DNA of 64,000 bases from Dictyobacter vulcani (GCF_008974265.1 NZ_BKZW01000002.1:1508655-1572654); one strand, 5' to 3'; positions 35,723 through 45,633 are shown, counted from the first letter of the stretch. Notes: generated by a model from the sequence alone, not told the origin. A program made the numbers and translations.

Positions 35723-35996
35723 CAGACTATCCCCTCCCATCCTGCTCCTCTGCAGGAATGTAAGCAGGAATTCCATGCGGGCGGAAAACCAGATCATCCG
35801 CTCGCAAATCGCAAGATTCATAGTTCTCCTGGTCCTTAAGTAGGAGAAAAAATCGTTCTTCAGGACGTTTCTCTTTTTTATCTGTTCCCTTACACTCTAA
35901 ACAGGCACATTCGCTTCATATGACTGCGTAAGTAAACATGTGAGCGCTGTGAATGATTAGAAGCATGTGATAAGGCAACAATAGAAGGAGCAAACA

Positions 35997-37043
35997 GTGG
36001 TAGAACAAAGAAACGTTGATCCTGATTCTCCGTGTATTATACAAACCGCTGGTTTAACTAAAGCTTTTGGTGTGCGTCTGGCGGTTGATGATTTAGATCT
36101 CAAGGTGATGCGCGGAGATATCTTCGGTTTCCTGGGTCCTAATGGTTCGGGCAAAACGACGACCATTCGGATGCTACTTGGTCTCGTACGTCCTACGGCA
36201 GGCAGCATACAACTCTTCGGACAAGAGCAGAGCCAGCATCTCTCCCAACTGCTTCCACGCATAGGTGCGATTATTGAAACCCCGGTCTTTTATCCTTATC
36301 TCTCAGGCCTTGATAATCTGCGCGTCGTGGCCCTACGTTCCGGTATACCGGCAGGTAGCAGATGTGATGCCCGTCTGGATGAAATTTTAACCCTGATCGA
36401 TCTGAGTGCGCGTGCGAAGGATGCTTACCGTAAGTATTCACTTGGTATGAAGCAGCGGCTAGCATTAGGTGCAGCCTTACTGACCGATCCTGAGCTGATT
36501 CTGCTTGACGAGCCCACAAACGGACTCGATCCCGCCGGTGTACATGAGATGCGTGAACTTATTCGCTGCCTGCCACAGATGGGGAAGACCGTTTTTCTTT
36601 CCAGTCATCTGCTCTACGAAATACAACTTGTCTGTAACCGCGTAGCGATCCTGAATGAAGGGCACCTGCTCTACCAGAGCACAGTGCAAGAGTTGCTGCA
36701 AAGGGAGGCGCAGATCGTGGTACGCATGAACACGCATACAGAGAGCGAGCAGACCTGGGCGTACCTGCAACATCTGAGCCAGCAGGAAGCATCCTGGCTG
36801 CATGACATCAAACGTGAACAGGATGCGCAAGGGAACGAAGTGTTTGCGATCAATGCTTCCAGCGCACGTTCGTCTGAGATAACGGCCCTGCTGGCACAGA
36901 AACACCTCTATGTTGCCGAGATCTATCAACGGCGCGAAAATCTGGAGGACCTCTTTCTCCAACTAACCAATATGCAAGGACCATCCTCATCCACTGCTAA
37001 TGTACGGGCACCAGAGGATGCGCAGTTGGGATTGCATAAATAG
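35997..37043 (+). CDS. ABC transporter ATP-binding protein (antibiotic/multidrug exporter type)
   Basis: 348 residues from a GTG at 35997 with AGAAGGAG upstream. Walker A is GPNGSGKTTTIRMLLG, the signature motif is YSLGMKQRLALGAALL (bacitracin BcrA-type) and Walker B is LILLDEPTNGLDP, followed by the H-loop in LSSHLLYE. The C-terminal 100 residues are the extension usual for this group. It pairs with the permease at 37093 and the kinase/regulator at 38981-41144, making an exporter-plus-sensor module. Confidence 0.9.
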   Translation: MVEQRNVDPDSPCIIQTAGLTKAFGVRLAVDDLDLKVMRGDIFGFLGPNGSGKTTTIRMLLGLVRPTAGSIQLFGQEQSQHLSQLLPRIGAIIETPVFYPYLSGLDNLRVVALRSGIPAGSRCDARLDEILTLIDLSARAKDAYRKYSLGMKQRLALGAALLTDPELILLDEPTNGLDPAGVHEMRELIRCLPQMGKTVFLSSHLLYEIQLVCNRVAILNEGHLLYQSTVQELLQREAQIVVRMNTHTESEQTWAYLQHLSQQEASWLHDIKREQDAQGNEVFAINASSARSSEITALLAQKHLYVAEIYQRRENLEDLFLQLTNMQGPSSSTANVRAPEDAQLGLHK

Positions 37044-37819
37044 AGTTAAGAGAAGAAATATAAATATATATTGATGAGGAGAGGTTTTAGCCATGAGTTC
37101 TACGCCATCAACCCATAATGTTTCACCCGCAACATCTCTCATACAACAGCGTGGTTATGTGCTTACAATCATCCACTTGATCAAGGCCGAGCTCTATATT
37201 GTGCGTAAACGAACTTTGACCCGGATATTGTTAGCTGTAGCATTACTGATTATTCTACTGAGTACGCTGGAAAGTATCGTTTTCACCTATTATACGCGTG
37301 CCAGTAGTGCAGAAAGCTATAAGGTTTCCTATTGTATCAACGCCGGGATGCTGAATAATTGCCATCCGACAGCGACGCAGTTAGAGGTATATAAACAGCA
37401 GCAGGTGGTGAGTGTTTCTAACCCGCTGCGCCTGCCTGGCTCACTGAGTGGGATTGTTAAAACCACTCTATCAACGTTTTTACCTGTATTGATCATCATC
37501 CTGATTGGAATCCTGGTTGGGAGCGAATATAGTCTGGGTACTGTGCGGCTCATGTATACTCGCGGGCCGACGCGCATCCAATATCTATGTGCCAAGATGA
37601 GCGCAGCCGCCATCTGTATTCTCATCGCCTATGTGGTGTTGATTCCTTTTAACATCCTGTTGGGTCTGATGGCCAATCTGCTCTCTGGAATCCCACAATC
37701 TTTGACCTTTTTCAGTGCTACCTGGCTGCTGCACGCACTGCTTTTCAGTGCGATCGGCGCTTTTGGCTGGTTTGTCTGGTCTATGATGGCCCTCTGCTTT
37801 GCGATTATAGGACGCTCTA

Positions 37820-38673
37820 GGGTGTGTTTGCAAATCATAACCAAAGCAGAATAGAGGCAAGCGTGACCATAGCCAGGAAGTTGACCGCCCGCTTCTCATA
37901 GCGGGTGGCTACTCGCCGAAACTGCTTGAGACGATTGATCGTGCGTTCAACGCGGTTCCGCTTTTTATATACGGCTCGGTTAAATGGCCCGGTGCGCGTC
38001 TCGTCGCTGCGGCGGGGAATCGTGTAATCAATTCCTCGCTTTTTGAGGTACCGCCGGATCTTACGACTACTGTAGGCTTTGTCTCCCAGGACCCGCTTTG
38101 GCCGTAGCTTGGGACGGCCTCGTCCTGCTCTCTTGACAGCCCCTTGCTCCATCAGGCATTCGAATTTGGTCGTTTCATGGCGATGTCCTGCCGTAAGCAC
38201 AACCGTCATCGGTTTCCCTTGACCTTCCACTCGCAAATGCACTTTCGTGCTGAAACCGCCTTGACTCTTGCCTAATGCTTCTTGATTTTGATCCCCCCTT
38301 TTGCTCCTGCTGCATGTTGGTGGGCACGAATCACGGTACTATCAACGCTATGCGTTTCCCAATCAATGTGGCCTGCGGCATCGCTTTGTTGCTGCAGGGC
38401 TTGCAGGACGTGCTGCCAGATTCCCGCCTTGACCCAGCGATAAAATCGGCTTGCCACGGTTCTCCACGGACCATATCGCTCGGGAAGATCTCTCCAAGGG
38501 GCTCCCGTCCGTAAAATCCAAAGAATGCCATTCAGAATCAGACGATGATCATGTGCTGGACGACCCACATGGGGCTTTTGCGGCGGCAGCAAGGGGGCCA
38601 GCTTTTCCCATTGCTCATCGCTCAATTCGCCTCTTCTCATACTCCTTTCTATCGGCTATTTGCAAACACGCCC
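37820..38673 (-). mobile_element. IS5-family (IS427-group-like) insertion sequence, intact ends
   Basis: The terminal inverted repeats are GGGTGTGTTTGCAAAT at 37820-37835 and its near-complement at 38658-38673 (one mismatch). The flanks carry a duplicated TA, or CTAG if the palindromic neighbours are counted (37817-37820 and 38673-38676). Length about 854 bp, one transposase in two overlapping frames on the minus strand. Confidence 0.88.
37835..38640 (-). CDS. IS5-family transposase, two frames joined by programmed -1 frameshift
   Basis: The first frame (38640 to 38272) has the N-terminal DUF4096-like domain (LSDEQWEKLAPLLPP, GILWILRTGAPWRDLPERYG) and the first catalytic Asp in HSVDSTVIRAHQHAAGAKGG. 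The second frame (about 38310 to 37835) continues with DQNQEALGKSQGGFSTKVHL, the second Asp region LGDKAYSSRKIRRYL and a C-terminal RNRVERTINRLKQFRRVATR with the Glu. The phases differ by -1 and meet at A-AAA-GGG-GGG (about 38299-38308), a classic slippery run for this group. The element appears functional. Confidence 0.85.
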
Positions 38674-38980
38674 TAGTGCTTCTGGTCTGGTGGCACCGCT
38701 GGCCTGGCTCTCGTTGGAGTCGGTATTTAGCCTGCTCATCATCAGGTTAGCAGGCAAGCTATCGGGACCTCTGGCCAATTTTGTTCAAGCCATTCCTGAC
38801 TATCTGATCGTTACAAACATTTTATCCCTCCTGAAAAACCAAAGTCATGTTATCATTGGAGATGACCAATCTACACTTTCGGATGGACATTGTTGGATAG
38901 TGTTATTGATCTACACCACCGTTTTCGTTGTACTGGCCTGCCTCTTTACGCAAAGGCGGGATGTAACCCATTAAAAAATT

Positions 38981-40513
38981 ATGAGACAGAAAAATAACGC
39001 GCATAAAAGCCACCTACACTGGCGCATGGCGAGATCTTACGTTATGGTAACGCTCGTCTCGGTACTGATCGTGGAGAGCCTGGCTTATATTCCCTTGACT
39101 TTTCTGATCAGGTCTTTCGTGGGCGAGCATATTGCTATGCCATTGCTCCATAGTCAGGGTTTGCTCTATGCAAGTGAGAGTGCTAATGTTCTCCAGAGAT
39201 CGACTAATGAGCACGATCTCGCGTCATTCTTTATGCAAGAAGGAGAGGCACCAGTGCATATCATCGGTGCCTCTCCACCGATCCGGCCAACTACGACGCT
39301 CTATCCTGATAACAGGCCGTTACCATTCGGGCTGCTCTTTTCATCGGCCGGTCAGGTGCTGAGTAGTTCCTATCCCAAACGCTATCCACTTCATAGTCAA
39401 GCCGAACATGTCCTGCTGGATCGTGGATCACTGGTCACGCAGGCTTTACATGGCAAGAGCAGCATGGTAGCCCGCGATCTTGCCATGGGGCACGTAATCT
39501 GTATAGCAGAACCTGTCTGGGATATTCATCATCAGGTGATCGGGGCTATTTATATTCAGGCTCCCTTAGCATCATTCTTTAATATCAACGCCTGGCTTTT
39601 CCTCTTACTACTAAGTGGTCTGCTCCTGCTGATATTTACTATTCCTATTGGAGGCATTTTTGGTTTTTTGACCACACGACGCCTGGTGAGCCGTATCCGT
39701 GGACTGGCACTGGTGAGTGAACAGTTTGCGCAGGGGGATGATCCACCACAGCTACCGATCGCCATCCGCGACGAACTGGGACAATTAGAAGTACAATTTA
39801 ATCAGATGGTTGCCCAACTCAAGGAGAGTACGAGCAAGCAACAGCAACTGGTAGCACAGAATGCACGTCTGGAGGAACGAACACGTATTTCACGTGACCT
39901 GCATGATGCGATTTCGCAGGATCTCTTCTCGCTCCGTATGCTGTCCCGTGGCTTGCGCACTGCTATCGAGAGCCGTACAGATCTGCCAATGTATATCGAG
40001 ACGCTTGAAGAGGTTGTGACGCATATGCAACGCGAGATGCGGGCGCTCTTACTCAAACTACGTCCAGGAAAGCTTGATGAGCTAGGATTTGTGGCGGCAT
40101 TACAGGATATGGCTCGTAGCTATAGTGCGCGTGTGGGGATTGCTGTTGAGGCTATAATTCAACCTGTAGTACTCACTGTTCAAGCCGAACACATGTTATT
40201 CCGTATTGCGCAGGAAGCCTTGTCCAATGCTGTCCGTTATGCTGGAGCAAGCACGATTACTTTGAACCTGGAGTCCAAAGATAAAGAGATTATCTTCTCT
40301 ATTACTGACGACGGCAAAGGCTTTGTCCTGGCGGAAGAGCAACAATCCGGTGGTTTGGGGCTTCAGCTCATGCGGGAACGTGCGCAAGAGCTGAATGGGA
40401 CCTTTGCGCTGGAGACTCGGCCAGGTCAGGGTACATGTATCAGGATCACATTACCGTTATTGATTAGAGATGCTCATGGAGGGCCAGCGTATGATCCATC
40501 TACTCATCGTTGA
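38981..40513 (+). CDS. Sensor histidine kinase with extracytoplasmic domain and HAMP
   Basis: 510 residues. Membrane helix about 20-45, extracytoplasmic domain about 46-205, second helix about 207-240, HAMP about 240-290 (TTRRLVSRIRGLALVSEQFA), HisKA_3 with the His in RISRDLHDAISQDLFSL, and an ATPase domain with FRIAQEALSNAVRYAGA and DDGKGFVLAEEQ. It follows the split permease by 6 bp and overlaps the regulator gene by 23 bp. It probably senses the substrate of the neighbouring exporter. Confidence 0.9.
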   Translation: MRQKNNAHKSHLHWRMARSYVMVTLVSVLIVESLAYIPLTFLIRSFVGEHIAMPLLHSQGLLYASESANVLQRSTNEHDLASFFMQEGEAPVHIIGASPPIRPTTTLYPDNRPLPFGLLFSSAGQVLSSSYPKRYPLHSQAEHVLLDRGSLVTQALHGKSSMVARDLAMGHVICIAEPVWDIHHQVIGAIYIQAPLASFFNINAWLFLLLLSGLLLLIFTIPIGGIFGFLTTRRLVSRIRGLALVSEQFAQGDDPPQLPIAIRDELGQLEVQFNQMVAQLKESTSKQQQLVAQNARLEERTRISRDLHDAISQDLFSLRMLSRGLRTAIESRTDLPMYIETLEEVVTHMQREMRALLLKLRPGKLDELGFVAALQDMARSYSARVGIAVEAIIQPVVLTVQAEHMLFRIAQEALSNAVRYAGASTITLNLESKDKEIIFSITDDGKGFVLAEEQQSGGLGLQLMRERAQELNGTFALETRPGQGTCIRITLPLLIRDAHGGPAYDPSTHR

Positions 40514-41144
40514 TGACCATGTCGTTGTGCGCAAGGGATTGCGCCTGTTACTGGAACAACAAGCAGATATTATCGTGGTCGGCGAGGCCGGCGACGGTGG
40601 TCAGGCCATTGAGTTGGCCACTGAACTCTTACCAGACGTGATTTTGATGGATCTCTTGATGCCCAGGATCGATGGCATCACGGCTATCCGACACATTAAG
40701 GGCATTCATCCTACTGGTTATATTATTGCGTTGACCTCCTCCTATGAGGATGAACAGCTTTTTGGTGCAATTCATGCCGGAGCATGCTCATATCTGATCA
40801 AAGATACTGATCCAGACGAATTAATCGAGACGATCCGCCGGGTCGCGGACGGTGATTGTAAGCTTGCCCCCAAAGTAGCTGAACGCCTCCTTGATGAGGT
40901 ACGGCAGCTGTCAAAAAGCCGCGTCAATGAACTTACTGCTCGTGAGCTTGATGTCCTCAAAGAGATCGCGCACGGTCACTCAAATCGTGAGATTGCGCTC
41001 AACCTCTCAGTGAGTGAGCGTACCATCAAGACCCATGTATCCAATCTACTCTCAAAGCTCCATCTGGAAGATCGCACCCAGGCTGCTATTTATGCGCTAC
41101 AGCATCATCTGGTACCCTTGAAAGAGGCGTTTCCGAAAAAATAG
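40491..41144 (+). CDS. NarL/LuxR-family response regulator
   Basis: 217 residues from ATG 40491 (GGAGGGCC just upstream, inside the kinase gene). The receiver domain starts MIHLLIVDDHVVVRKGLRLL; the phospho-Asp is in VILMDLLMPRIDG. The LuxR HTH is LTARELDVLKEIAHGHSNRE with TIKTHVSNLLSKL. Partner of the kinase just upstream. Confidence 0.92.
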   Translation: MIHLLIVDDHVVVRKGLRLLLEQQADIIVVGEAGDGGQAIELATELLPDVILMDLLMPRIDGITAIRHIKGIHPTGYIIALTSSYEDEQLFGAIHAGACSYLIKDTDPDELIETIRRVADGDCKLAPKVAERLLDEVRQLSKSRVNELTARELDVLKEIAHGHSNREIALNLSVSERTIKTHVSNLLSKLHLEDRTQAAIYALQHHLVPLKEAFPKK

Positions 41145-41186
41145 CTTTTGTGTAATGTGGCGATGCAATTCCTGTTGAGATGGTGT

Positions 41187-41510
41187 TCAGGCGTTCGCTG
41201 CTGAGGAAACGACTTCACTCCATTGACGCAGTGGTTCAATATCAGTAAAGTTAGGAATATCCCCATAGATTTCCTGACCGTGTTGAGCAAGCGCGGCACC
41301 AAACTCTTCACCTGACTGCACCCAGAAATATGCAACGCCAATAAATGCCGGAGCTGGCGCACCAGGCGCAGCCAGGTTTTTATGTACCTCGAAACGTACA
41401 CAATTAGCGCCTAAAAGATGTGCAAAAAGAGGAACATGTTTATGGGCGAAGTAATCGAAATCGAACTTCTTACCTTGCTGAGCAGGATAAGCGACGGATG
41501 CACAGAACAT
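41187..41510 (-). CDS. EthD-like small dimeric alpha/beta-barrel protein
   Basis: 107 residues from the ATG at 41510, chosen because GAAGGAG lies 6 bp upstream. FDFDYFAHKHVPLFAHLLG and YGDIPNFTDIEPLRQWSEVV fit the EthD domain (ferredoxin-like dimer), found in proteins of ether or aromatic degradation and in many uncharacterised ones. Single gene, no catabolic neighbours, so no substrate can be proposed. Confidence 0.7.
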   Translation of the reverse strand: MFCASVAYPAQQGKKFDFDYFAHKHVPLFAHLLGANCVRFEVHKNLAAPGAPAPAFIGVAYFWVQSGEEFGAALAQHGQEIYGDIPNFTDIEPLRQWSEVVSSAANA

Positions 41511-41704
41511 AAAAATCTCCTTCAAAAATTCTCTACCAGTAAAAGAAAATCAGTGCTCTGGAAAGATGAAGTTGGATGTATGCAATTTTTTTATCTCCTA
41601 ATGATTGTAGCACATAAATAAGCGCTAAGGAAGCTCATAGCTTATGGTATGATGAGAAGTGCTCTATTACTGGATAGATATGGATGTTACTACCCTGAAG
41701 TACC

Positions 41705-42250
41705 TCAACTATTTATCGCTGGAGGTGGTTGTTGATCTATTTTTTCGCGTTTTTTCCAACCATAGATAATACAAAGCAGGGATAATCCAAAACAGACAGC
41801 ACTCAGCCAGAAGAAGAGCCATTTAATTTCTGATAAGGGAAAACTTGTCGTACTCAGGGCTGCGATACCCAGAATGAGATAGAGGAAAAGTTGAGTCCAA
41901 TCACTTAACTGCTGACTGTGATGTAACGTTTCAGTTTGAAAATGGAGCCAGGAAGAAGATAATCTTGGATTCGCATCCGCAAGCAGCATTTTTTGATAGA
42001 GCCTTAAATTGGCCATTACGATATCATGATGAGCACTGAGAGCGCTTGTGACCAGAGCCAGAAAACCTACGCTAATGTCGAGATAGGTAAAGTATGGTTG
42101 TGCAAGGGAGGCAGCAATCAAGGTACTGGCTATTGTTACAAAGCCAAAGAGTATCTGGGTGCGGAGTTGAAGTCTGGCAGTGATTTCGCGTCCAATATCT
42201 CTATATAAATCATTACTGGCAATAGGTAATCGGACCTCTTCATTTGCCAT
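41705..42250 (-). CDS. Four-helix membrane protein of unknown function
   Basis: 181 residues from ATG 42250 (GAGGAGC upstream). Two hydrophobic pairs (about 33-52 and 55-75, then 120-140 and 147-167) are separated by a cytoplasmic helical linker of about 40 residues; the tail is basic and Pro-rich. The layout resembles SLATT-type two-helix membrane proteins but I cannot confirm the family. Isolated gene. Confidence 0.55.
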   Translation of the reverse strand: MANEEVRLPIASNDLYRDIGREITARLQLRTQILFGFVTIASTLIAASLAQPYFTYLDISVGFLALVTSALSAHHDIVMANLRLYQKMLLADANPRLSSSWLHFQTETLHHSQQLSDWTQLFLYLILGIAALSTTSFPLSEIKWLFFWLSAVCFGLSLLCIIYGWKKREKIDQQPPPAINS

Positions 42251-42411
42251 GACGTGCTCCTCATTCTTGTACCTTGAGTATGATATGAAATTTTGCACAA
42301 TAAAGGCGCACTGATCCCGTCCACGAAGAACCAGAGCGCCTTATCATTATTCTGCTGCCTGCATCATCAGATTAAGCGAACCTGATAGATGGCAGGTAGG
42401 GGTAGAGCATA

Positions 42412-42879
42412 TCAGTGTGGTCTTGCTCTCACACGAATGGTAACCATAAAGTACCTGGTAGCTGGTTTCGTTTTTTCCCAGGAGCGCTGATAGGTAAGTA
42501 GCAGTTTTTCAGTGCCACTGGCGCTGGCATTAAAGACGAACTCCATCGTGCCTGGAACGCCAACGTTATGCTCGTGGCCCGGTTGGGGCGTAGGAGTAAT
42601 AAAGCGTTGGCTTAGTAATGTGAGGACAGTATTTGTTGGCGTTGAAACCCTCCAGGAATAACCTGTGCTTGGATTCGAGGCGAGATGGATAATGATTTTG
42701 GTATTCTGATAGACCGTTTCGGTTTTTCCACTATCTGCCTCTGTCAGCATAAGTGGTGGACTCGGATAACGAAAAGCGCTGACCACCACAAACAAACAGC
42801 ACAGAAAGATTGTGAGCGGTAATTTTCTCATGAGAGACACGAGTTGATTATTTTTTCGAAAGCTTGTTATTATTTCCAT
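42412..42879 (-). CDS. Chagasin-like cysteine peptidase inhibitor (family I42), exported
   Basis: 155 residues with an N-terminal signal or anchor helix (about 20-40). The three inhibitor loops of chagasin are visible: NPSTGYSW near residue 85, GVPGTMEFVF near residue 125 and YQRSWE near residue 137 (the R-P/S-W loop). The family blocks papain-like peptidases. ATG 42879 or 42831 may be the start; both have weak ribosome-binding sites. Together with the I36-like protein at 25372 it suggests defence against extracellular peptidases. Confidence 0.75.
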   Translation of the reverse strand: MEIITSFRKNNQLVSLMRKLPLTIFLCCLFVVVSAFRYPSPPLMLTEADSGKTETVYQNTKIIIHLASNPSTGYSWRVSTPTNTVLTLLSQRFITPTPQPGHEHNVGVPGTMEFVFNASASGTEKLLLTYQRSWEKTKPATRYFMVTIRVRARPH

Positions 42880-42971
42880 GACGTTGTTTTATGCAACCTT
42901 TCTAGAATTTACCAACTAATGGTGCATATAATCAGTATACAGGTAGCAAAAAACGACTGGCTTTGAAGTTT

Positions 42972-43016
42972 GCTCGTACGGGAACAGGTTGCAGCGCCGA
43001 GCGCTGCCGCTACGAC
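42972..43016. repeat. Dispersed palindromic repeat, copy C (extended form)
   Basis: Begins GCTCGTACGGGAACAGG and contains GCAGCGCCGAGCGCTGC, then CGCTACGAC. It overlaps the stop codon of the TPR gene (43010-43012). Confidence 0.65.
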
Positions 43017-44701
43017 GGGGTTGTTGGCAGCGTTTCTAGCCAGGATTGAATTTCCTGATGTTTTGGTGATGCGAGTTGTTGATAAATCGATAGGCTTTGT
43101 TCTCCGTAGTGTCGTGCAGACGCTATATTGTTTTCCTGTCGGCGATCTGTGCAAGTGCATAGGCTGAAGATGCGAGGGCATCTGGTTCGGTTGATTGCTC
43201 CTGGACAAGCAAAAGATGACATCTGGCATTAATGTAGTCTGTTTGTTCCAGGTAAAGTGTTCCTAATTCATGATGTATCCAGGCAATCATTTCACGATGG
43301 CCTATAGTGGTAGCGGTATTCAGCGCTTCCTGGAAATATTGTTCGGCTTGCTGATACGCTTTTTGCTTGAGCGCGATGCTACCAAGATTGATAATGATGC
43401 CAGTCTGGAACATGGGGTTTTCGATGCGCTCTGCCAGATGCTTTCCTTCTATCAGTACTTTTTTGGCTTCAGCATCCTGCTCAAGATAGGTAAGTATCGA
43501 TCCGAGATTCGATAGGATAAGGCAGAGTTGTTCGGTATTGCCTGCCAGGTTAGCCAGTTCGCGAGCTTCCTGCAACGATATTCTGGCTTCAGTATATTTT
43601 TCGCGTCGCTCTTGAATGGCCGAGACGTTGATCAAAAGACCAGCAATATGTTCCTGATCGTTACTCTGCCGTGCAAACTTCAAGCCCTCTTGCTGGATTG
43701 CCTCGGCTTGCTCATACTGGCCATTTCTGACAAAGACCTGTCCCTGTAATGTCAGTAATTTGCTTTTCAGTAGTGAATCATCCTGGTCCCGAGCTAATTG
43801 AAGTCCTTCTTCAAGATAGTGCTCTATCTGTTCATAGGCGCCCCGACGTTCAAGACACAAAGCCAGGCTTACAAGGATGCGAGCGACCAGGTACTCATCC
43901 TGGATCTGACGGGCGGATTGTAAACCTTCAAGTAAGATTTGCTCTGCCTGCTGGTATTCTCCCCTGCGCTCTTGCACACTGCCAAGTTTTTGAAGAACCT
44001 GTGCATAGAAGGGCGCATCCTGTACGGGATGGAGTAAACTCCTGGCATGTTCGAGATAGCTAACAGCGAGATCGTAGCGACCATGTGTTTGTAAAAAGCT
44101 CGTCAGTGCACATACACCCTGACAAAAATACCTTGAGAGGTGGTGTTGTTGCGCATATTCAAGGGCGGCAAATATGGCTGGCACCTCTCGTTCAAGCAGA
44201 GTATATGCCGTTTCATTGAGTTGAATATACTCAACGAAATAGTGGACGAAACGTTGGATGGCGTCAGGATCGGATCCATTTAAGTGTGCATAATCAGCAA
44301 TTGTTTGATGCATCGTATAGCGAGCATTTTCATGATATTCCAGCAGTCCGACATCCACCAGTAGATCAAGGATATCCGGACCGGTCATCCCGACAGCAAG
44401 GGCGGCCTCTTCAGAAAACGCATTTGGTTTTGGCGGAAAGAGTGAGAGGGCATAAAATACGCGGCGGGCAGCATCATCGAGGGCTTCTTCACTTAAACCA
44501 ATAACAGCTTTCAACGAAATATTTTTCTCACTGGATAAACTGGGATAGTGGTCAGGTGCTTCTAGCGGCTGTTCCAGGATCAAACGTTCCCGTGTCGAGC
44601 GTAAGCGTTGCAGTGCTGTAAGGAGCCTTCTGCGCTGGCGGAAACGCGCATGTACAAGTAGATATTTGCCAATCAGGAGTTCGGCCAGTGCTGGAAAATC
44701 T
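43010..44701 (-). pseudogene. C-terminal half of an NB-ARC-TPR (STAND) protein, N-terminus lost
   Basis: From a TGA at about 44702 the frame reads FPALAELLIGKYLLVHARFR, the end of an NB-ARC domain. A winged-helix segment follows (LFPPKPNAFSEEAALAVGMT) and then about nine TPR units (for example LQKLGSVQERRGEYQQAEQI). A one-base loss near 43150 shifts the last 45 residues (RQENNIASARHYGEQSL to the stop at 43010). Walker A and B and any effector or HTH domain are missing. Upstream sequence is an unrelated gene fragment on the other strand, so a rearrangement removed the 5' half. No start codon with an RBS is present. Confidence 0.7.
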
Positions 44702-44962
44702 TCTCAACCAGTTGCAACCCTCTGGGCCGAGCCTGATGTCCCCCGGCCATTCCCCTTTTTCTATGGTAAAGCTCACGATGCATACGCAGTCGTCCCAGAG
44801 AAGGTAAACTTTTTACCAACGCCAGGTCTGATGGTGAGTAATCAGCGGATCAAGCAAACAACCTTCTACTGGATACAGCAACGGACCTACTATCGTCTCA
44901 CCGTCCATGATGTCAGTACGAATGAGGCTAAAACGATTGCTTCATCACTTAAATTGTTATAA
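44666..44962 (+). pseudogene. C-terminal fragment of an exported protein
   Basis: Recognisable sequence starts near 44703 (ATLWAEPDVPRPFPFFYGKA) and ends RLTVHDVSTNEAKTIASSLKLL at 44962. The TFYWIQQRTYYRLTV strand-helix pattern resembles the C-terminal unit of DUF4367-like proteins. The N-terminal part is missing, abutting the truncated STAND gene. It ends 38 bp before the next start codon. Confidence 0.4.
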
Positions 44963-45000
44963 TTGCATATTTGAGAGAAAAAGAAGGAGCAGGGTACAAG

Positions 45001-45543
45001 ATGGCAATTTTTGTTCGATCCCCAATTACTGGCGCGACATGGTCGCTTGCAACGTATTGCAATGCATCCGGCAATCCTCCGCACACAATCGTCAATCCCT
45101 GGCAGGGCTGGCAGAATCCTATCAATGTTGGTGGCGCGCATGCCGGTGACGCGATGTGGTGGTATGCCGACAATGGTAATGGCGGAGCAACCTTTGCAAG
45201 CTTCACAACCACGCAATTTACTGGTGTGTGCGCCGTTGATCCTGCTCCCTGGACAAATGGAGTGATCGTGCGTTTATACGATCAGCAAAATGGTCAGGGC
45301 AATCATGTCGCATCAATCATGTTCGGACATGTCGCCAATCGCTGTAGCGACTCGGTCGTGAATACCTATGGGAGAGCGGTAGCCTGGCAAATTGGAAATT
45401 TTACCACGGATTGTCAGTGTGGATGTTACTATGGTATCCATGTGCACATGCAGCAATGGAATGGGACCCAGAATAGCAATCTTTACTGCAACCGACCTGT
45501 AAATCAGGATCTGGACGCGCTGTATATCTGGAATACCCCCTAA
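45001..45543 (+). CDS. Cys-rich hypothetical protein with HVHM motif
   Basis: 180 residues from ATG 45001 (AAGGAGC about 13 bp upstream). No signal peptide is visible. It has two glycine/aromatic-rich repeats (MWWYADNGNGGATFASF, QFTGVCAVDPAPWTNGVIVR) and a Cys cluster DCQCGCYYGIHVHMQ near residue 140. The G-x-H-V-H-M element resembles the last metal-binding motif of LytM/M23 peptidases, but the first motif is not evident, so a peptidase call is not justified. Followed by a strong terminator. Confidence 0.5.
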   Translation: MAIFVRSPITGATWSLATYCNASGNPPHTIVNPWQGWQNPINVGGAHAGDAMWWYADNGNGGATFASFTTTQFTGVCAVDPAPWTNGVIVRLYDQQNGQGNHVASIMFGHVANRCSDSVVNTYGRAVAWQIGNFTTDCQCGCYYGIHVHMQQWNGTQNSNLYCNRPVNQDLDALYIWNTP

Positions 45544-45549
45544 TCGACG

Positions 45550-45599
45550 CCCCCACAATTTTTCCTTGCTGTTTATACCTGAAGGAAAAATTGTGGGGG
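45550..45599. terminator. Strong hairpin terminator
   Basis: 18-bp perfect arms 45550-45567 and 45582-45599 (CCCCCACAATTTTTCCTT and complement), 14-nt loop, then TTT; 7 bp after the stop of the preceding gene. Confidence 0.8.
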
Positions 45600-45633
45600 T
45601 TTAGCAGTGCATGAGAAGGAGAGGGCACAGCTC

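Larger units (their letters stand above)
37093..38974 (+). pseudogene. ABC exporter permease interrupted by an IS5-family element
   Basis: The 5' part (37093-37819) encodes about 242 residues with membrane helices near 40-62, 130-150, 175-200 and 215-240. The 3' part (38676-38974) continues with ASGLVAPLAWLSLESVFSLL and a last helix, ending RRDVTH. Removing the IS and one copy of the target duplication joins GRS directly to SASGL in frame, giving about 341 residues. GAGGAGAGG precedes the ATG. The permease is therefore recently inactivated, leaving its ATPase partner upstream without a transport channel unless another permease substitutes. Confidence 0.85.

Noticed and set aside
38299..38308. 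Treating the split of the 37820-38673 transposase as a sequencing frameshift
   Set aside because: The A-AAA-GGG-GGG run with a -1 phase change is the normal programmed frameshift of this IS group, unlike the losses elsewhere.
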